Source: Oegoconia quadripuncta
Taxonomy: Eukaryota > Arthropoda > Insecta > Lepidoptera > Autostichidae
Direction of reading: 5' to 3'
Assembly (NCBI GenBank): GCA_949316235.1
Contig: OX438748.1
Span: 31,676,836 to 31,740,835 of the forward strand
Length of the DNA: 64,000 bases
Part shown: positions 42,301 to 52,085 of the stretch, piece by piece
Numbering within the stretch: position 1 is the stretch's first letter
Layout: every line of letters begins with the position of its first letter
Notes under the pieces: generated by a model
Database searches by the model: none
What the model was told of the DNA's origin: nothing
The model's input: the letters and a program-made list of their open reading frames with translations, nothing else
Program-made: the position numbers and the translations under genes

Positions 42301-44370
42301 ATAACAATAAATAACATTGTTGCAAAGGTTCTCTCTCACACTCCGAAAATCGCTGAATGATATCATTATCATCAAAAACCACTTTCGGCTCCGCAAGCCA
42401 AGCTTTTCCTTCTAGCAAGAACATAGTGAATAGGCATTTACAGAGATCGCGTGCTTCATCTTCGAACACCATCGTCACTTTCCATTGGGTGAAATTATGA
42501 TCAAACACCTATCCAGTCCTTCAATCAGTACGGGTGGTAAAGATCGAGGTCCTCTTCTTACTCATTGGATTTTTGAATAAACACAATTTTTAACGACATA
42601 AGAGCGGTGTCTGTACTCTTAAATTTAAATAATTTAAGTCTTACTAAATCAAATCCGTGTGCCATTTTAGAAGTCTCACAAGCTCCGCCTGGAATTCTAC
42701 ATCGCCACGTTTCGTGCAGAAGTCATCGCCATCTATAATTCTTTCAATGTCGTACTGAAGCAGCTCGAATTGTATCCTAATGAACGTGGTGGAAATGTAA
42801 AAGAAATCATCTGTACCGCCGAGTGTGAATACTACCGTTGCATCTGGAATATAACTGAATATTTTTATTATGTTTTTGACAATCGAAGCCCATGCCCAGC
42901 GTATAGGAATTAGAGCAAATATTCCTGCGAACTTGATGAAATATTTTCAAATCACAAACACAAGGTCATGCGTCACCACAAGGAACGAGAAGTTAGAATT
43001 AATACCTCATATATGTATGGCTAATTCGACTCACTCTCTTACAGGAGATACGAGAATGATGCTTAGCAGCAAATATATACATACGTAACTGGTCAAAGAA
43101 GCCCACCACTTAGTGCTGCATATCACTTGTGGCTACTTAAAACCGTGCTCAAATGAAAAAGCGTGAGATATCTTGCGCTTGTTCTGAATGAAATATAGTC
43201 AGTGGTGTCGATTCGGATGTACACCAACTAAACTAAAACCAGTTTTGGAGTGGTGCCGTCGCATCGTATCTACTGTTCCAGGGAGAAAGACACAGTACTA
43301 CTTAAAACTGGTTTTAATTAAACTTAAAACTGGAAAAACACTTCTATAATCTTATAAATTTATGCAATGAATTGTGAAAAAGATCGCAAAGATTCAACAA
43401 AGAGTAGCAACTTCACTGTTTGTCAGTTTTTCATGAATCAAATTTCTTTGAGATTTACATCTAGATTTTTTTTTCTATCGTCTTTCTGTTTCAATGCCAG
43501 TATAGATAAAATGTACAATAATAATATAGGTATTCAAAACTCATCATAACACAACGGCAAGTGGCGGGAAATTCTCTAACTGCTGCCGTGACGCAGAAAT
43601 GTTTGCGATCACTTGTGAACGAAGAGGCTTTCAACGGCTTATTCCAGAAAACAATTTTTTTTTTAAAGTCGGTGTTTTATGTGCGTGACAACAATACTAA
43701 CACACAGATGGGAGTTATGAGAATAGAGTTTCGTAAACAAAATATTATAATAAATTGGGTACAAACTCGACCAAGTCTGATGCAAGTAGATAAAGGGATA
43801 AAACCTGATATCATCATTGTCAATAAATGGATATACGACTAACACTGGGGTGATCAACTCAAATTCACCAGTTGTGTAATACTTGAGCGCCATCATTGGC
43901 ACTGGCATTATGGAGAATACCACCAACAAAACCCAGTTAAAATTAACCAACAACATCAGAACGAAATTCAAAAATTTCGCTTCCTTCATTACAATTTCAT
44001 TTTTCTCAAAACTATTTTCCTCATATTGCTTGCGTTCCATGTTACGTAATATAGTTAACAGCTCGTTGACTTGCTTATCGTAGACTATAAAGGAGAAGGA
44101 TTTCAGAGCTGCCAGGATTCCTATTTGGATGCATGGTGCGATGTAGGTGAACGACGTGAAGTCTGCCCCGTTTTCTGTGTTTAATAAGACCCAGAATATA
44201 GCTCCGACAACAGCAGATATCAACACAAACATGTTGAAAGAGTATTTGATTCCATTTATCAAGTCGTCGTAACGTTTCCTCTTACTCTTCTCAACGAACG
44301 TATTCATTCCGGAGAAGCGAAAATGTTTATTTATTTTCTTTAAAGACTGTTCTATCTGAAGTTCTGTCAT
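36290..44370 (-). CDS. Odorant receptor, lepidopteran 7tm_6 family, complete seven-exon gene
   Basis: Seven exons: 43767-44370, 42645-42843, 41437-41533, 39855-39959, 38689-38777, 37404-37470 and 36290-36358. They join in matching phase to 1230 nt, 409 residues plus stop, the usual size for an insect odorant receptor. Family marks: YPFIYLHQTWS ending exon 1, FIRIQFELLQYDIERII in exon 2, YSKSTLVNFVSSSLLICLS in exon 3, AVADAVYNSKWY in exon 5, KPCKLTAYGYADVNLNAFTK in exon 6 and AWSYFALLETLY in exon 7. Hydrophobic stretches fit seven membrane segments, the first at about residues 43-63 (SFNMFVLISAVVGAIFWVLL). Family knowledge: such proteins pair with the co-receptor Orco in olfactory neuron membranes as odour-gated channels, with an inverted topology. 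The ligand cannot be inferred. No frame break is seen. Confidence 0.92.
36778..36836 (-). repeat. Fragment of the short retro-element
   Basis: ctttactccaccgacaagaa and agctcttaaattgagg are the reverse of the 28431-28528 element. Confidence 0.65.
36988..37200 (+). repeat. MITE-7 single arm (receptor intron 6)
   Basis: agtttgaccacaatctcacc, gatggaatgtgacgatgta and ccgaagatgaagcacatgat match the left arm at 42138-42510. Confidence 0.72.
37404..37470 (-). CDS. Odorant receptor exon 6
   Basis: 67 nt. Acceptor cattttgcag|A completes an Arg codon. It encodes SMKPCKLTAYGYADVNLNAF and TK, the conserved KPxxLTA...NLxxF block. Donor AAG|gtaaca, phase 0. Reading through the donor instead gives a short nonsense tail, so splicing to exon 7 is preferred. 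Confidence 0.92.
38689..38777 (-). CDS. Odorant receptor exon 5
   Basis: 89 nt. Acceptor tatatttcag|AGT, donor ATCAG|gtaatt (phase 2). It encodes SQAVADAVYNSKWYLANPEV and on to VHI. The VYNSKWY motif matches the A-x-Y/N-x-x-WY block of insect odorant receptors. Confidence 0.93.
38870..39130 (+). pseudogene. RTE LINE ORF2 fragment (receptor intron 4)
   Basis: Frames read DITQHH, then SAGHIA, KTDGQW and VETTHQQAQL-like text: the degenerate SDIAxR...AGHIARRTDGRWG...EWRPR signature of lepidopteran RTE. Many stops. Confidence 0.65.
39541..39796 (+). mobile_element. SINE-A partial copy (receptor intron 4)
   Basis: attttgtactcggtttggtg to cccgttacgcataacaaaaa; ends about 60 bp from exon 4. Head missing. 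Confidence 0.83.
39855..39959 (-). CDS. Odorant receptor exon 4
   Basis: 105 nt, 35 codons, phase 0 on both sides. Acceptor ttttttgcag|AAA, donor TCT|gtaagt. It encodes KIDDIPFVISFICFLIMSLF and on to FADMLMRS, one hydrophobic helix of the kind found before the last conserved receptor block. Confidence 0.92.
40015..40140 (+). repeat. Family-G repeat (receptor intron 3)
   Basis: taggcgcgataaacgtttat, tttgtcctgctcattcgctt and gacaaacgatgtcatgctac. Confidence 0.65.
40250..40510. repeat. Family-I repeat (receptor intron 3)
   Basis: aatatcgtcgaaacggctta and gctaaatatcttcgaaaccg, ending agtcggaccacgtgtcagcg; partner of 2760-3060. Confidence 0.55.
41035..41295 (-). mobile_element. SINE-D copy (receptor intron 3)
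   Basis: gggccatagtccaccacgct, gcgggttggggacttcccat and head ggggttcgaaccttgacctc at the right: the inverse of 19880-20150. Confidence 0.83.
41325..41426. repeat. Minisatellite abutting a splice donor
   Basis: About four tandem units of 25-29 bp built from actaaactatatactactaa and ataact, with small variants. It ends about 10 bp from the exon 3 donor at 41436. Confidence 0.9.
41437..41533 (-). CDS. Odorant receptor exon 3
   Basis: 97 nt. Acceptor ttctttatttgcag|C has a strong pyrimidine tract; the first base completes a Tyr codon. It encodes SVDLLEAIYSKSTLVNFVSS and then SLLICLSLFNVT, a membrane segment typical of the family. Donor ACG|gtaagg is phase 0. A minisatellite starts about 10 bp into the following intron. 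Confidence 0.93.
41745..41985 (+). pseudogene. LINE fragment followed by lepidopteran repeat end
   Basis: The frame reads HGECSEELFELIPAAQF, NRYTSRRKLNFHPHHLD, the GxCxEELxxLIPxxxFxxRTxR motif of a LINE ORF2 end. It runs into aaacatccaaactttcgcat, the end of the ctagc-type repeat. Confidence 0.6.
42138..42510. mobile_element. MITE-7, complete (receptor intron 2)
   Basis: Inverted arms of about 95 bp: cgtttgaccacaatctcacc, gtgacgatgtgg and gaagatgaagcacgcgatct on the left, and their inverse on the right (agatcgcgtgcttcatcttc). A 97-codon minus frame over it is a by-product. Fragments at 36988, 39420 (reversed) and 49300. Confidence 0.82.
42645..42843 (-). CDS. Odorant receptor exon 2
   Basis: 199 nt. 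Acceptor ttccag|AT completes a codon (Asn) with the last base of exon 1. It encodes ATVVFTLGGTDDFFYISTTF and the conserved IQFELLQYDIERII, ending KWHTDLI. Donor TTTA|gtaaga leaves phase 2. Confidence 0.92.
43767..44370 (-). CDS. Odorant receptor exon 1
   Basis: 604 nt, residues 1-201 plus one base. It starts MTELQIEQSLKKINKHFRF and ends YPFIYLHQTWS. It carries the first three predicted membrane segments and a lysine-rich first cytoplasmic stretch. The donor is TCGA|gtttgt, a weak but legal GT site. It was chosen because alignment of the joined protein to the family pattern after HQTWS is then gap-free. Confidence 0.9.
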
Positions 44371-45030
44371 TTTTTCTATATTTTTCTAATCACTCGATGG
44401 TAACACCTAGAGCAAAGTCATGTTGAATTAAGCTACCATGTTCATTTATAGCTACGAAATAATGAGCACGTTTCGAGCTCTGTAACATGTATAGCATGTA
44501 TCCTATAATTTTGCAGAAATCATGTCGACAAACAATATTAATTTTTAACGACAAAATTTGCAAGGAATCACTGTCAATTTGAATAAATATAGTGCTTCTG
44601 TGCACCAAGTGCAACGTTTTACACAATTTAAGCTTCGACTGTACGCAATCTAGGGGAATAGTGGTGTATTATTTTTATTCATTTCATATAATTATGTAGA
44701 CAAAATTTAGCTTGCAGTCATGATAACCCTGCTGGAGCTTGAATTAACATCAAATCATAGAGGGTTGGTTTGAACATGCGATTTTTGTGATTCGAATACA
44801 TTTTCTACAACTTTATTTGTATGTTTGTAAACGCATTAACTACAAAGTAAAACATAAACACGTACATTTTACTTAGAAAAAATTCCAACTTTCTTTGAAG
44901 TAGACCGATAAAATTAATGAGAATTTAATACGATTTAGAAATTTCCAAAAGAGTTTTTACGTTTGCGCATTACATACAAGCTAAGCTATCTTTATATGCA
45001 TAAGCAGGATGAATAATTAAAAAAAAAAAT
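44371..45030 (-). promoter_or_regulatory. Upstream flank of the odorant receptor
   Basis: Probable 5' UTR and promoter. A 78-codon minus frame at 44390-44626 ends just before the receptor ATG but has no receptor-like content. No TATA box can be fixed with confidence. Confidence 0.35.
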
Positions 45031-45110
45031 TTACGTCACTCATTTGTTTTTTTACGTCATTCCTTTGTTTTTACGTCATTCATTTATTTTTCGCCAGTCA
45101 TTTGTTTTTA
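45031..45110. repeat. Tandem repeat of ttacgtca motifs
   Basis: Four units of about 20 bp (ttacgtcactcatttgttt form). Three carry exact ttacgtca at 45031, 45052 and 45071; the fourth has ttcgccagtcattt. Confidence 0.8.
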
Positions 45111-45284
45111 TTTATATAATTCTATATACCTAATACCTACGTGAGCTCAATGGAGAATTGAATTCTTAGAAAGGAGTACAGTAAACCTATAACTCTAAAA
45201 AATAAATATAGGATTGAAAAAAGAAAAAATATACACAATAATATGGTTTCGGCACTCAAATAGAATAGAATTAAAATCAAAAAA

Positions 45285-45415
45285 TGCTTTATTTTGTAGG
45301 TACACAGGGTACACTTAAAATAGTCAGATTTTACATTTTTTAAGCTACTGCTTGTTCAATTTTCCCCGGAGACGAACAAGCAAGAAACTTGAGAGGTTGC
45401 TCTTTTAAAAAAAAG
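45285..45415 (-). repeat. LINE 3' tail, reversed
   Basis: aaatgctttattttgtaggt, ccggagacgaacaagcaaga and aacttgagaggttgctct are the inverse of the module at 53340-53490 (tttcttgcttgttcttctct). Confidence 0.55.
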
Positions 45416-45534
45416 GTTTTTATGTTTCAAAATTATTAATTATTATTTTATATTATAATATTTCATTATTAATTGTGAAATAGCCTGGTTACGCGAACGG
45501 GCTGTTCATGTCCATGAATGTTTATCATCTAATC

Positions 45535-45775
45535 AACTCATCTTTTCCCGTGGATGTCGTAAAAGGCGACTAAGGGACTTGCTACCAAAAAACATCTATA
45601 GGCTTACACGTTTCAACGGCGATGGGCTCACCTCCTGTCAAGTGTGCATTTCTGTATATTTCATAAGGGTAGTGTTATTCCTCTATGATAAGGTGAACCG
45701 TGGATGTTGTTTCAATCATTAAACTTTTAATGTTTTGAACACCCAAACGCTATTGTTTGGGATATCTCTGACCAC
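45535..45775 (+). repeat. Family-H repeat
   Basis: cttttcccgtggatgtcgta, gcgactaagggacttgctac, ggcgatgggctcacctcctg and taaacttttaatgttttgaa. Copies at 23600 (reversed), 61970 and fragments. Confidence 0.75.
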
Positions 45776-46757
45776 CCCATTTGGGATAGAGGTCGTGACG
45801 TTATGTTATATATAACATACATCACAAAGCTTTATTACACAGCCAAACTCAACATATTGTAGGAAATATAAAGAAAATTACAGCATCACTCGCCGAATTC
45901 CCGCGAAAAAGTTTACAATTGATTTACTGAGAAAATATCTTTATTATTATAACTGCCCACTCAAATAGAGTGTAGGTATACTATGAATGTAACAAGAAAC
46001 GGATTTTGTGATGAATATCTCATATTTCTCACAAAACTAAACGTGGGTTTGCAGCGTGACAATCTTAGAGGGTCACTCCGCTCAAGCCGAGATTTTGAAA
46101 TAAACTTATTTATTGTATTTATCAAGACATGGATCATGGACAACAAGTTTTTATGGAGGTAGATAAACAATTAAATAAGTTCATAAATATTTATGTAAAC
46201 ATCGCAAAACTTACTTATGGTAAATAACCCGCAATCAAACTACTAATAATCATTACCCACTATATCAATCGGAATGAGGGCTTACTTATTTCTGAGATGA
46301 TGGCCACTATTACTTGCCTCACATTTATACTGATTCAAAATAAATCGATAACGAGTAAGTGCACAAAGTCCTTACCGCTTTTACGAGATCATCACGTAAC
46401 ATGACTTTTTCAGAAATTCTAAAATTAAATTAGATATTAACTTGTGTACACATCAACAACTTAAATTAGCCCGCTGCTACTGCTGGACGCAAACATCTCC
46501 GAAAATGCCTCAATGTCAGAATTAGCAGGTTTTGGAAACCCCGAACCAATACGATCCAATGATGTTGTTGCTCATAAAACCCTAATGATTGGTGAGGCAA
46601 CAAAAACCACTCAAACTTTAATGTCATTTTGTAAGTCACAAAGAGAAAACTCATTGAAATGAATATTTAACAAAAACATCACTGACAATCATCTGTCCCT
46701 ACTAGTATATACTTAATCAATTTAAATAATCATATATTATATTCTCAAACGAAACTA
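45776..46757. other. Intergenic, nothing firm
   Basis: One exon-like interval is at 46378-46424 on the minus strand (see findings). No gene supported. Confidence 0.4.
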
Positions 46758-46961
46758 ATGACAAAATGTTTTCAGATTCCATTTACCATTGAAACAACAC
46801 AAATCCTGAAGCTTGAGCCGGTACCCCCTCACACCCCGACGCGACCACTTGTTGCTGAGATTGTGCAACTGTTGCGACCGAGTCCCGTATTGCAGCTTTG
46901 TTACGACACGGGTCTATTGTGGGTGTCAGTTCGGGGAACTTTTCCCTTTATCCCTGCTTAA
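46758..46961 (+). other. Unassigned 67-codon frame
   Basis: ATG frame with LKLEPVPPHTPTRPLVAEIV and CYDTGLLWVSVRGTFPF, GC-richer than its surroundings, and preceded by an acceptor-like ttttcag at 46790. No family recognised; could be an exon or old transposon. Confidence 0.25.
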
Positions 46962-47819
46962 CTGTTTGAGACTATACACATACAGTTAACATTGGTGAAG
47001 GATGGAGAGCCAATCTTCTTCTTAATCCTTCACCATATCTCATCCCTCTCATAGATAATCATTCTGGGCCTAGTTTAGTTTCGCTTCGATAACGAAGGTA
47101 ATGTAGATGGTGCAAGTGACGAAGACCAGTGGATTTGCAATAACTTGTTTAAAAATAAATAAATGATAACCAATTTGGATTTATACAACCAACACCTATC
47201 GCACAATCCTACTGATATGTATCGAGAGTGGAATTATGGCCCTATTGGATGACATCACTCTTACCATATCATAGTCATTTAATTATCTCATAGAAGAAGA
47301 AAAAATGTCCTCAAAGGATTTTGCTTGCATTTTTGAAAATTAAGTAAATATTGCAGTTTTGTACTGTGCTGATTTTGTTTACTTATGAATTTACTCGAAG
47401 TTTCTCTAAGTTTCGCTCAAAATAATGAAATGGTAAAATTACTGAATCGGACATAACATAACACGTCTTCTACTATAATTCTTAGATGTGATTGCTACAA
47501 TAGCTATGCCCACATACGTATAGACTACTAACACAACCTTTCCTTTTCAGCTTATCCCGATCCAGTAAAAGTCTTGGTACACTGAAATCAAGGAGAGATA
47601 ATTATGAACTAAATAAAGGTAAAATATCAAGACTCGTGGAGATGTCAAACGAAAGACAGGAATAGAGATGATGGAGAAGAATAAATCGTAGAGAAACGCT
47701 AAGAAAATCCGAATGGTGATTTTGGTCCTATGGCTGATGTGATGAGATTGCATGACAAATGAACCAGTAAAGAACTCACCACTTATTTCATAATCATGAC
47801 AATTCAAGAGATATTACTG
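46962..47819. other. Intergenic, nothing recognised
   Basis: No gene. The right part may be decayed RTE sequence leading into 47820. Confidence 0.4.
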
Positions 47820-48100
47820 GATATGTTAAAGAGAAAGACTTAATTCATGTGTGTTACCAGTAATGACTTATGGCACTGAAACATGGTCTATGACTATGGG
47901 CCTGTGCGATGCTCGATGTTTTACTATTGAATCAGGAATTATGAATCCTGTAGAAGATCGAAAGTCACCGTCAGCCAAGCGGATTAGTAAGTAAGACGGA
48001 TACGTTGAAATAAAACAAATTGAACGGAAGACCTCATAAGGCTCGAGGAAGTCGCTGGATGCAGATCGCATCGGAGGCCTATTGTTCAACAGTGGACTGT
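47820..48100 (+). pseudogene. RTE LINE ORF2 C-terminal fragment
   Basis: Frame at 47852 reads VLPVMTYGTETWSMTMGL, a hallmark of lepidopteran RTE. Then rearranged sequence to gaggaagtcgctggatgcag and ttgttcaacagtggactgtg, the RTE 3' end with (att)n. Confidence 0.8.
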
Positions 48101-48185
48101 GGCTGATATTATTATTAGGAGCCCATATTTTCCCACTGCTAGACATATGCCTGCATCCTCTCTCTCCACGCCTCTCTGTCCCGAA
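48100..48185 (-). repeat. RTE 3' end, reversed
   Basis: attattattaggagcccata, ttttcccactgctagac and cctctctctccacgcctctc are the inverse of 53095-53190. It shares the (att)n run with the element to its left, so two RTE tails meet head-on. Confidence 0.75.
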
Positions 48186-49299
48186 GGCGCAAATGATAAT
48201 GATAAATCATATTAGTTAGATCTAACATTCTGAGAAATGTATCCCGAATTGTCATGTTAAATTATAATGATTAACATGTTTATGAAATATCGAGCCTGAT
48301 GGAAACTTGTTTTACGATACTACTACTATTAACTACTGAACAAAAACAGTTGAAAGTGAAACGAACAATGTTGAAGATAAATGTTGTGTGAAACACACCG
48401 CTTTACGAAAACTTATCGCTCGAAACTAGAATTCAAAATTCGTTGTATACCAGCCGGAGATAAATCAGGATCAAACTTTTTTCCGTTTCTGAACGAGGCG
48501 ATGGGTGAGAGCAGTCCAGTGCATGATTAATGCAACTGGATGCATACGTGGCTTATGCAGTTGTGTTTTATTTCTTTTCACTCGATGCTTACTCAGAGCA
48601 ACAGGTTGCGGGCGCTCGCTAATGGTTTTAGCGATTTGTGTATTTGAATTTGGAACTGATCATTTTGTGGAAACTTTTTTTCACTTTTGTAATTCTGAAT
48701 GATCTTCGGACTTAAATTAGCTCTCTGATCTTGATAAGCTCTAGAATATATTTCGCAATTTGTAAGTGCTTTACTGTAATATGTAACGCAAAGAACTCAT
48801 CAATATCTAGAACAAAGGTGGTCTTGCCTTAACTAATAAACTTCTTAAAACTAATAAAATTCCTATCTGGGTCCAATTCTGTACGGATATGAGGACCCCA
48901 TTGCATTTTGGCGTCTAAAGTAATGCGCAAAAATACAGTAGCTACGAGATTTAAAGTTGCATTTTTTATCATTATATTTGTGGACATGACATTGGGTAGT
49001 ACTAATTTAACATATTTAGTTAATAATAATAAATTAACATATAATAAATTAAGTAATAATTTAACATAGTTAAGGAACGAATTATTTGCCGTTCTACTAT
49101 TTCAGAAATAGCATTGGAATAAGCAGAAAGGAAAGCAAATCAAACATAGCAGAAAGCTCCCTTTCTGTATTAATAGTATACTTCGCTATTAATACAGATG
49201 TAAGCCTATGTGTCTTGCTCTGTGTATGCACATCGGTTCACTTTGGAAGACGCTCCTATGTTATGTAAGTCCACATGCCCAACTCACAACGGAATAAGA
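48186..49299. other. AT-rich intergenic DNA
   Basis: No gene or named repeat. Confidence 0.4.
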
Positions 49300-49580
49300 C
49301 TACGAACTTTATGGTGAAATATCACCTCATACTTATTCGGACGCGTGCAGCACAATCTTACAGAATCAATGCTCAAATGGAAAATGACGAAGCGCTCCAT
49401 GGTGAAGCATGCAATCTCAATAGATGTCAATTCACTGCTCATAAACGTCCTCACATTGCAGGCTTTTGGGAAAACTAACGCCGCTGTGGCTGTTCGCATT
49501 GTAAATGAGGTGCCACACCGGTTAGTACGAATGTTCGCTGTCAATGACATACGGAGGAAAACTCCCTATGTCTAGTAATG
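49300..49580 (+). repeat. MITE-7-like degenerate repeat
   Basis: gaagcatgcaatctcaatag, tcattgca and ggctgttcgcattgtaaatg echo 42138-42510 and 36988-37200. Overlapping frames on both strands are by-products. Confidence 0.5.
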
Positions 49581-49984
49581 CGAAGATGTAATGGCCAGGG
49601 TGGGATAAGTTTTAATTAATTCCAAAGCACATGCACTCTATGAATCCATTATCCAAATGGTAGATGCTCGTACTCGCAGGAGTCAAACTAGTTAATGAAA
49701 TGATTGTATTTATAATATTTTTAAACAGTGTTTTAGTATTTTAAGTACAACACATAAACTCATAATTATACGTATGTTACCATACCATAAATTTGCATAT
49801 AAAATATAAAGAAACCTCCAATGATTTTATATAATTATATAGCAGCTACATTTTACGCCGTTTAACATCGAAACAAATAATTACTCGTATGTAAAAAGCC
49901 AGGTTGTAGCCATTATAATATTTAATTATAGCTTCTCAACGGTACATTTCATAGTCGAGTAAATAAAATTATTTAAATACTAAC

Positions 49985-50110
49985 TTTCTGCTAGCGACTT
50001 CGTCCGCGTGGAAAAGATTTGGCTGTATGAACTCCATACCGTTTTCATGACTAAAGGGAACATTACAAAAAAAAACTTTTATTTTTTTAATTCACCATCC
50101 AATCTAAATT
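49985..50110 (+). repeat. Lepidopteran 'ctagc-ttcgtccgcg' repeat start
   Basis: tttctgctagcgacttcgtc cgcgtgg; only the first part is recognisable. Confidence 0.5.
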
Positions 50111-50517
50111 AGGTATATCTATTTACCATGGTTCACAGACTACATTACATTTACGGCACATTATAAAGTTATAAAAGTTTTGTTTTATAATAGTTAAGTG
50201 TTTCTTTTTCCCAGTCTTTGCTTACATAAATTAGTTCGGAGTTCATCAAATATATCTGTGGAAACTCCTACAAAATCCATTTTAACAAACAAACAATATT
50301 TACGATGTTGTTATAACATTTATACAAGTATTATTAATGTACAGATTTCATCATATTTCAAATTTTTCTACAAAAAGTATTATGACTAAGTATCGTTGTT
50401 AGAGATATCGTTGTTGTAGCACTCGTAGCGCAGTCGCAATCGTTGCTCGGTAAGTCCTTGTACAATACCACTATAATGGCATTTTCATACGAGCATTTTC
50501 ACGCTTTGAAGGGTACG

Positions 50518-50640
50518 TTAAGAGGGTTTATACCGTCCAGTGGCGCCCTCGTTGGATAAGTTGAGATTTCTTTTTAAATAATAAATCAAAGTGACCCACT
50601 CGAGAAGCCTAAAAGCCAGGCCGATTACATAGTGCATGAT
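50518..50640 (+). mobile_element. MITE-6 single arm
   Basis: gttaagagggtttataccgt, ccagtggcgccctcg and cactcgagaagcctaaaag match 31884-32000. Confidence 0.78.
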
Positions 50641-50782
50641 GTCGTTAAATTCCTCTTGATCCCCAGAAAGTCATGGTAAAAAATCCAAGATGGTGTCCGC
50701 AAAATACAAAATATTTTGTGGGGTTTTATGATTTTTACTTATTCTTTAAAAGAAAAATAATGATAGAGTCACTCTGGTAGTA

Positions 50783-51600
50783 TATCGATTCAAACAAAAA
50801 AAGAAAAGAATTGTTGAAATCTTTTTGAAACACAGTTGAAAATGACGCTTGAAAAGTTTGCGTTTAGCCTATCAAAACCACCTATGTGGCTCAATATAAA
50901 CAACATAAAGATTACTAAACGGAGTGTTTTATAGTATATTTATTGAAAGGAAGATTTTGTATATCAACAGGAACATTATTGTAAAAGGCTAAGGCGAATC
51001 GATGGCAAAAACATCAAATTCTGGAGGACCAGAATGGCCACAAGTACAGGTTTTTACTTAGTTCTTATGAATAATTTTAAATTCTCGAAAATAAACCCGC
51101 TTAATCAGTTAGTTCCCTTTTCAATTGACGGTAGTCGTTAGGCCAAGTCGGTAGCCTACAGGGGCGGCTTTCGGGTGGCCACTAGTCTGACATGACACCA
51201 TCAGTCCGTATTGGGTCCGCGCGATGGATTATAGTCCATTCCCTTTGTAAGGTTGGAGATTGATCCACCATAAAGTTATTTTAAATAATTTTAATATTAC
51301 ATGATGTCAATACTAGAAATAAAGATAAACTTGCGGGTCACATAAGTCACCACCGCAACGTCAGTAATTCGTTTAAGGGTTATACATATAACGCTTTTTC
51401 GCAATAAGGTTCCTGTTGATATACAAAATCTTCCTTTCAATAAATATACTATAAAACACTCCGTTTTGTAATCTTTATGTTGTGTATATTGAACCACATA
51501 GGCGGTTTTGATAGGTTAAACGCAAACTTTTCAAGCGTCAATTTCAACTGTGTTTCAAAAGGATTTCAACAATTCTTTTCTTTTTTTGTTTGAACCGATA
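50783..51600. mobile_element. Non-autonomous element with 199-bp terminal inverted repeats
   Basis: Left arm 50783-50981 and right arm 51402-51600 are inverse copies at high identity over almost their whole length: tatcgattcaaacaaaaaaa against tatcggttcaaacaaaaaaa, and ctataaaacactccgttt shared. The 420-bp core holds a degenerate SINE-D-like stretch (tattgggtccgcgcgatgga). No transposase. Confidence 0.88.
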
Positions 51601-51715
51601 AAGATTTGCTGGTAGAAAACTCTATCGGAGTTAAGCTCGCCTTTATACATTTTATATACAATGCATATTTCTGTAACAATTTTGTGTAGGTACAATAAAG
51701 ATATTAAGTTAAGAT
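51601..51715 (+). repeat. LINE 3' tail fragment
   Basis: gatttgctggtagaaaactc, gttaagctcgcctttata and gtaggtacaataaagata; same module as 3391-3516. It abuts the right arm of the inverted-repeat element. Confidence 0.6.
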
Positions 51716-51816
51716 AAGCTAAGCAGGTTGACATTAAAAATGATAAATATAAAATTAAAATAATTTTATTTTTTTAAATTTCCCGTTCACCAGAGTGATC
51801 CTATCATTATCAACAG

Positions 51817-52085
51817 GGTGAAATTTAATTCGCGTAAATCCTGTTTGTTTTCACTTATGGCGCTCGGACTTGATCTGTGACGTAAGCCCAAAGGTCCAGC
51901 CTCAAGGTTTGCCAACGAGCCATGGAGCGCAGTGTATTTAATGTAAAACTGACCGAACGCGTCCAATAATAATATAATAATAATAATAATTCCTGTTTTC
52001 TGGTGACTCCACTCCTGATTAAGAATAACTATTCAGCCGAAAATTCTTGGATTTCCATACTAAAGGTGGTTTCACCATGGTTTAC
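51817..52085. mobile_element. MITE-3 copy b, degenerate and interrupted
   Basis: cagggtgaaatttaattcgc at the left and attcctgttttctggtgact, gaaaattcttggatttcc match 24962-25100. A GC-richer 130-bp block at about 51855-51980 (gcgctcggacttgatctgtg) is foreign to the family. Confidence 0.65.

Noticed and set aside
42215..42508. 97-codon minus frame inside the receptor gene
   Set aside because: It runs across both arms of MITE-7 and lies in intron 2 of the receptor.
43561..44083. Plus-strand frames of 93 and 66 codons
   Set aside because: Antisense to odorant receptor exon 1 and its donor region.
49275..49575. Three overlapping frames of 67-88 codons
   Set aside because: They coincide with a MITE-7-like repeat and conflict with each other.
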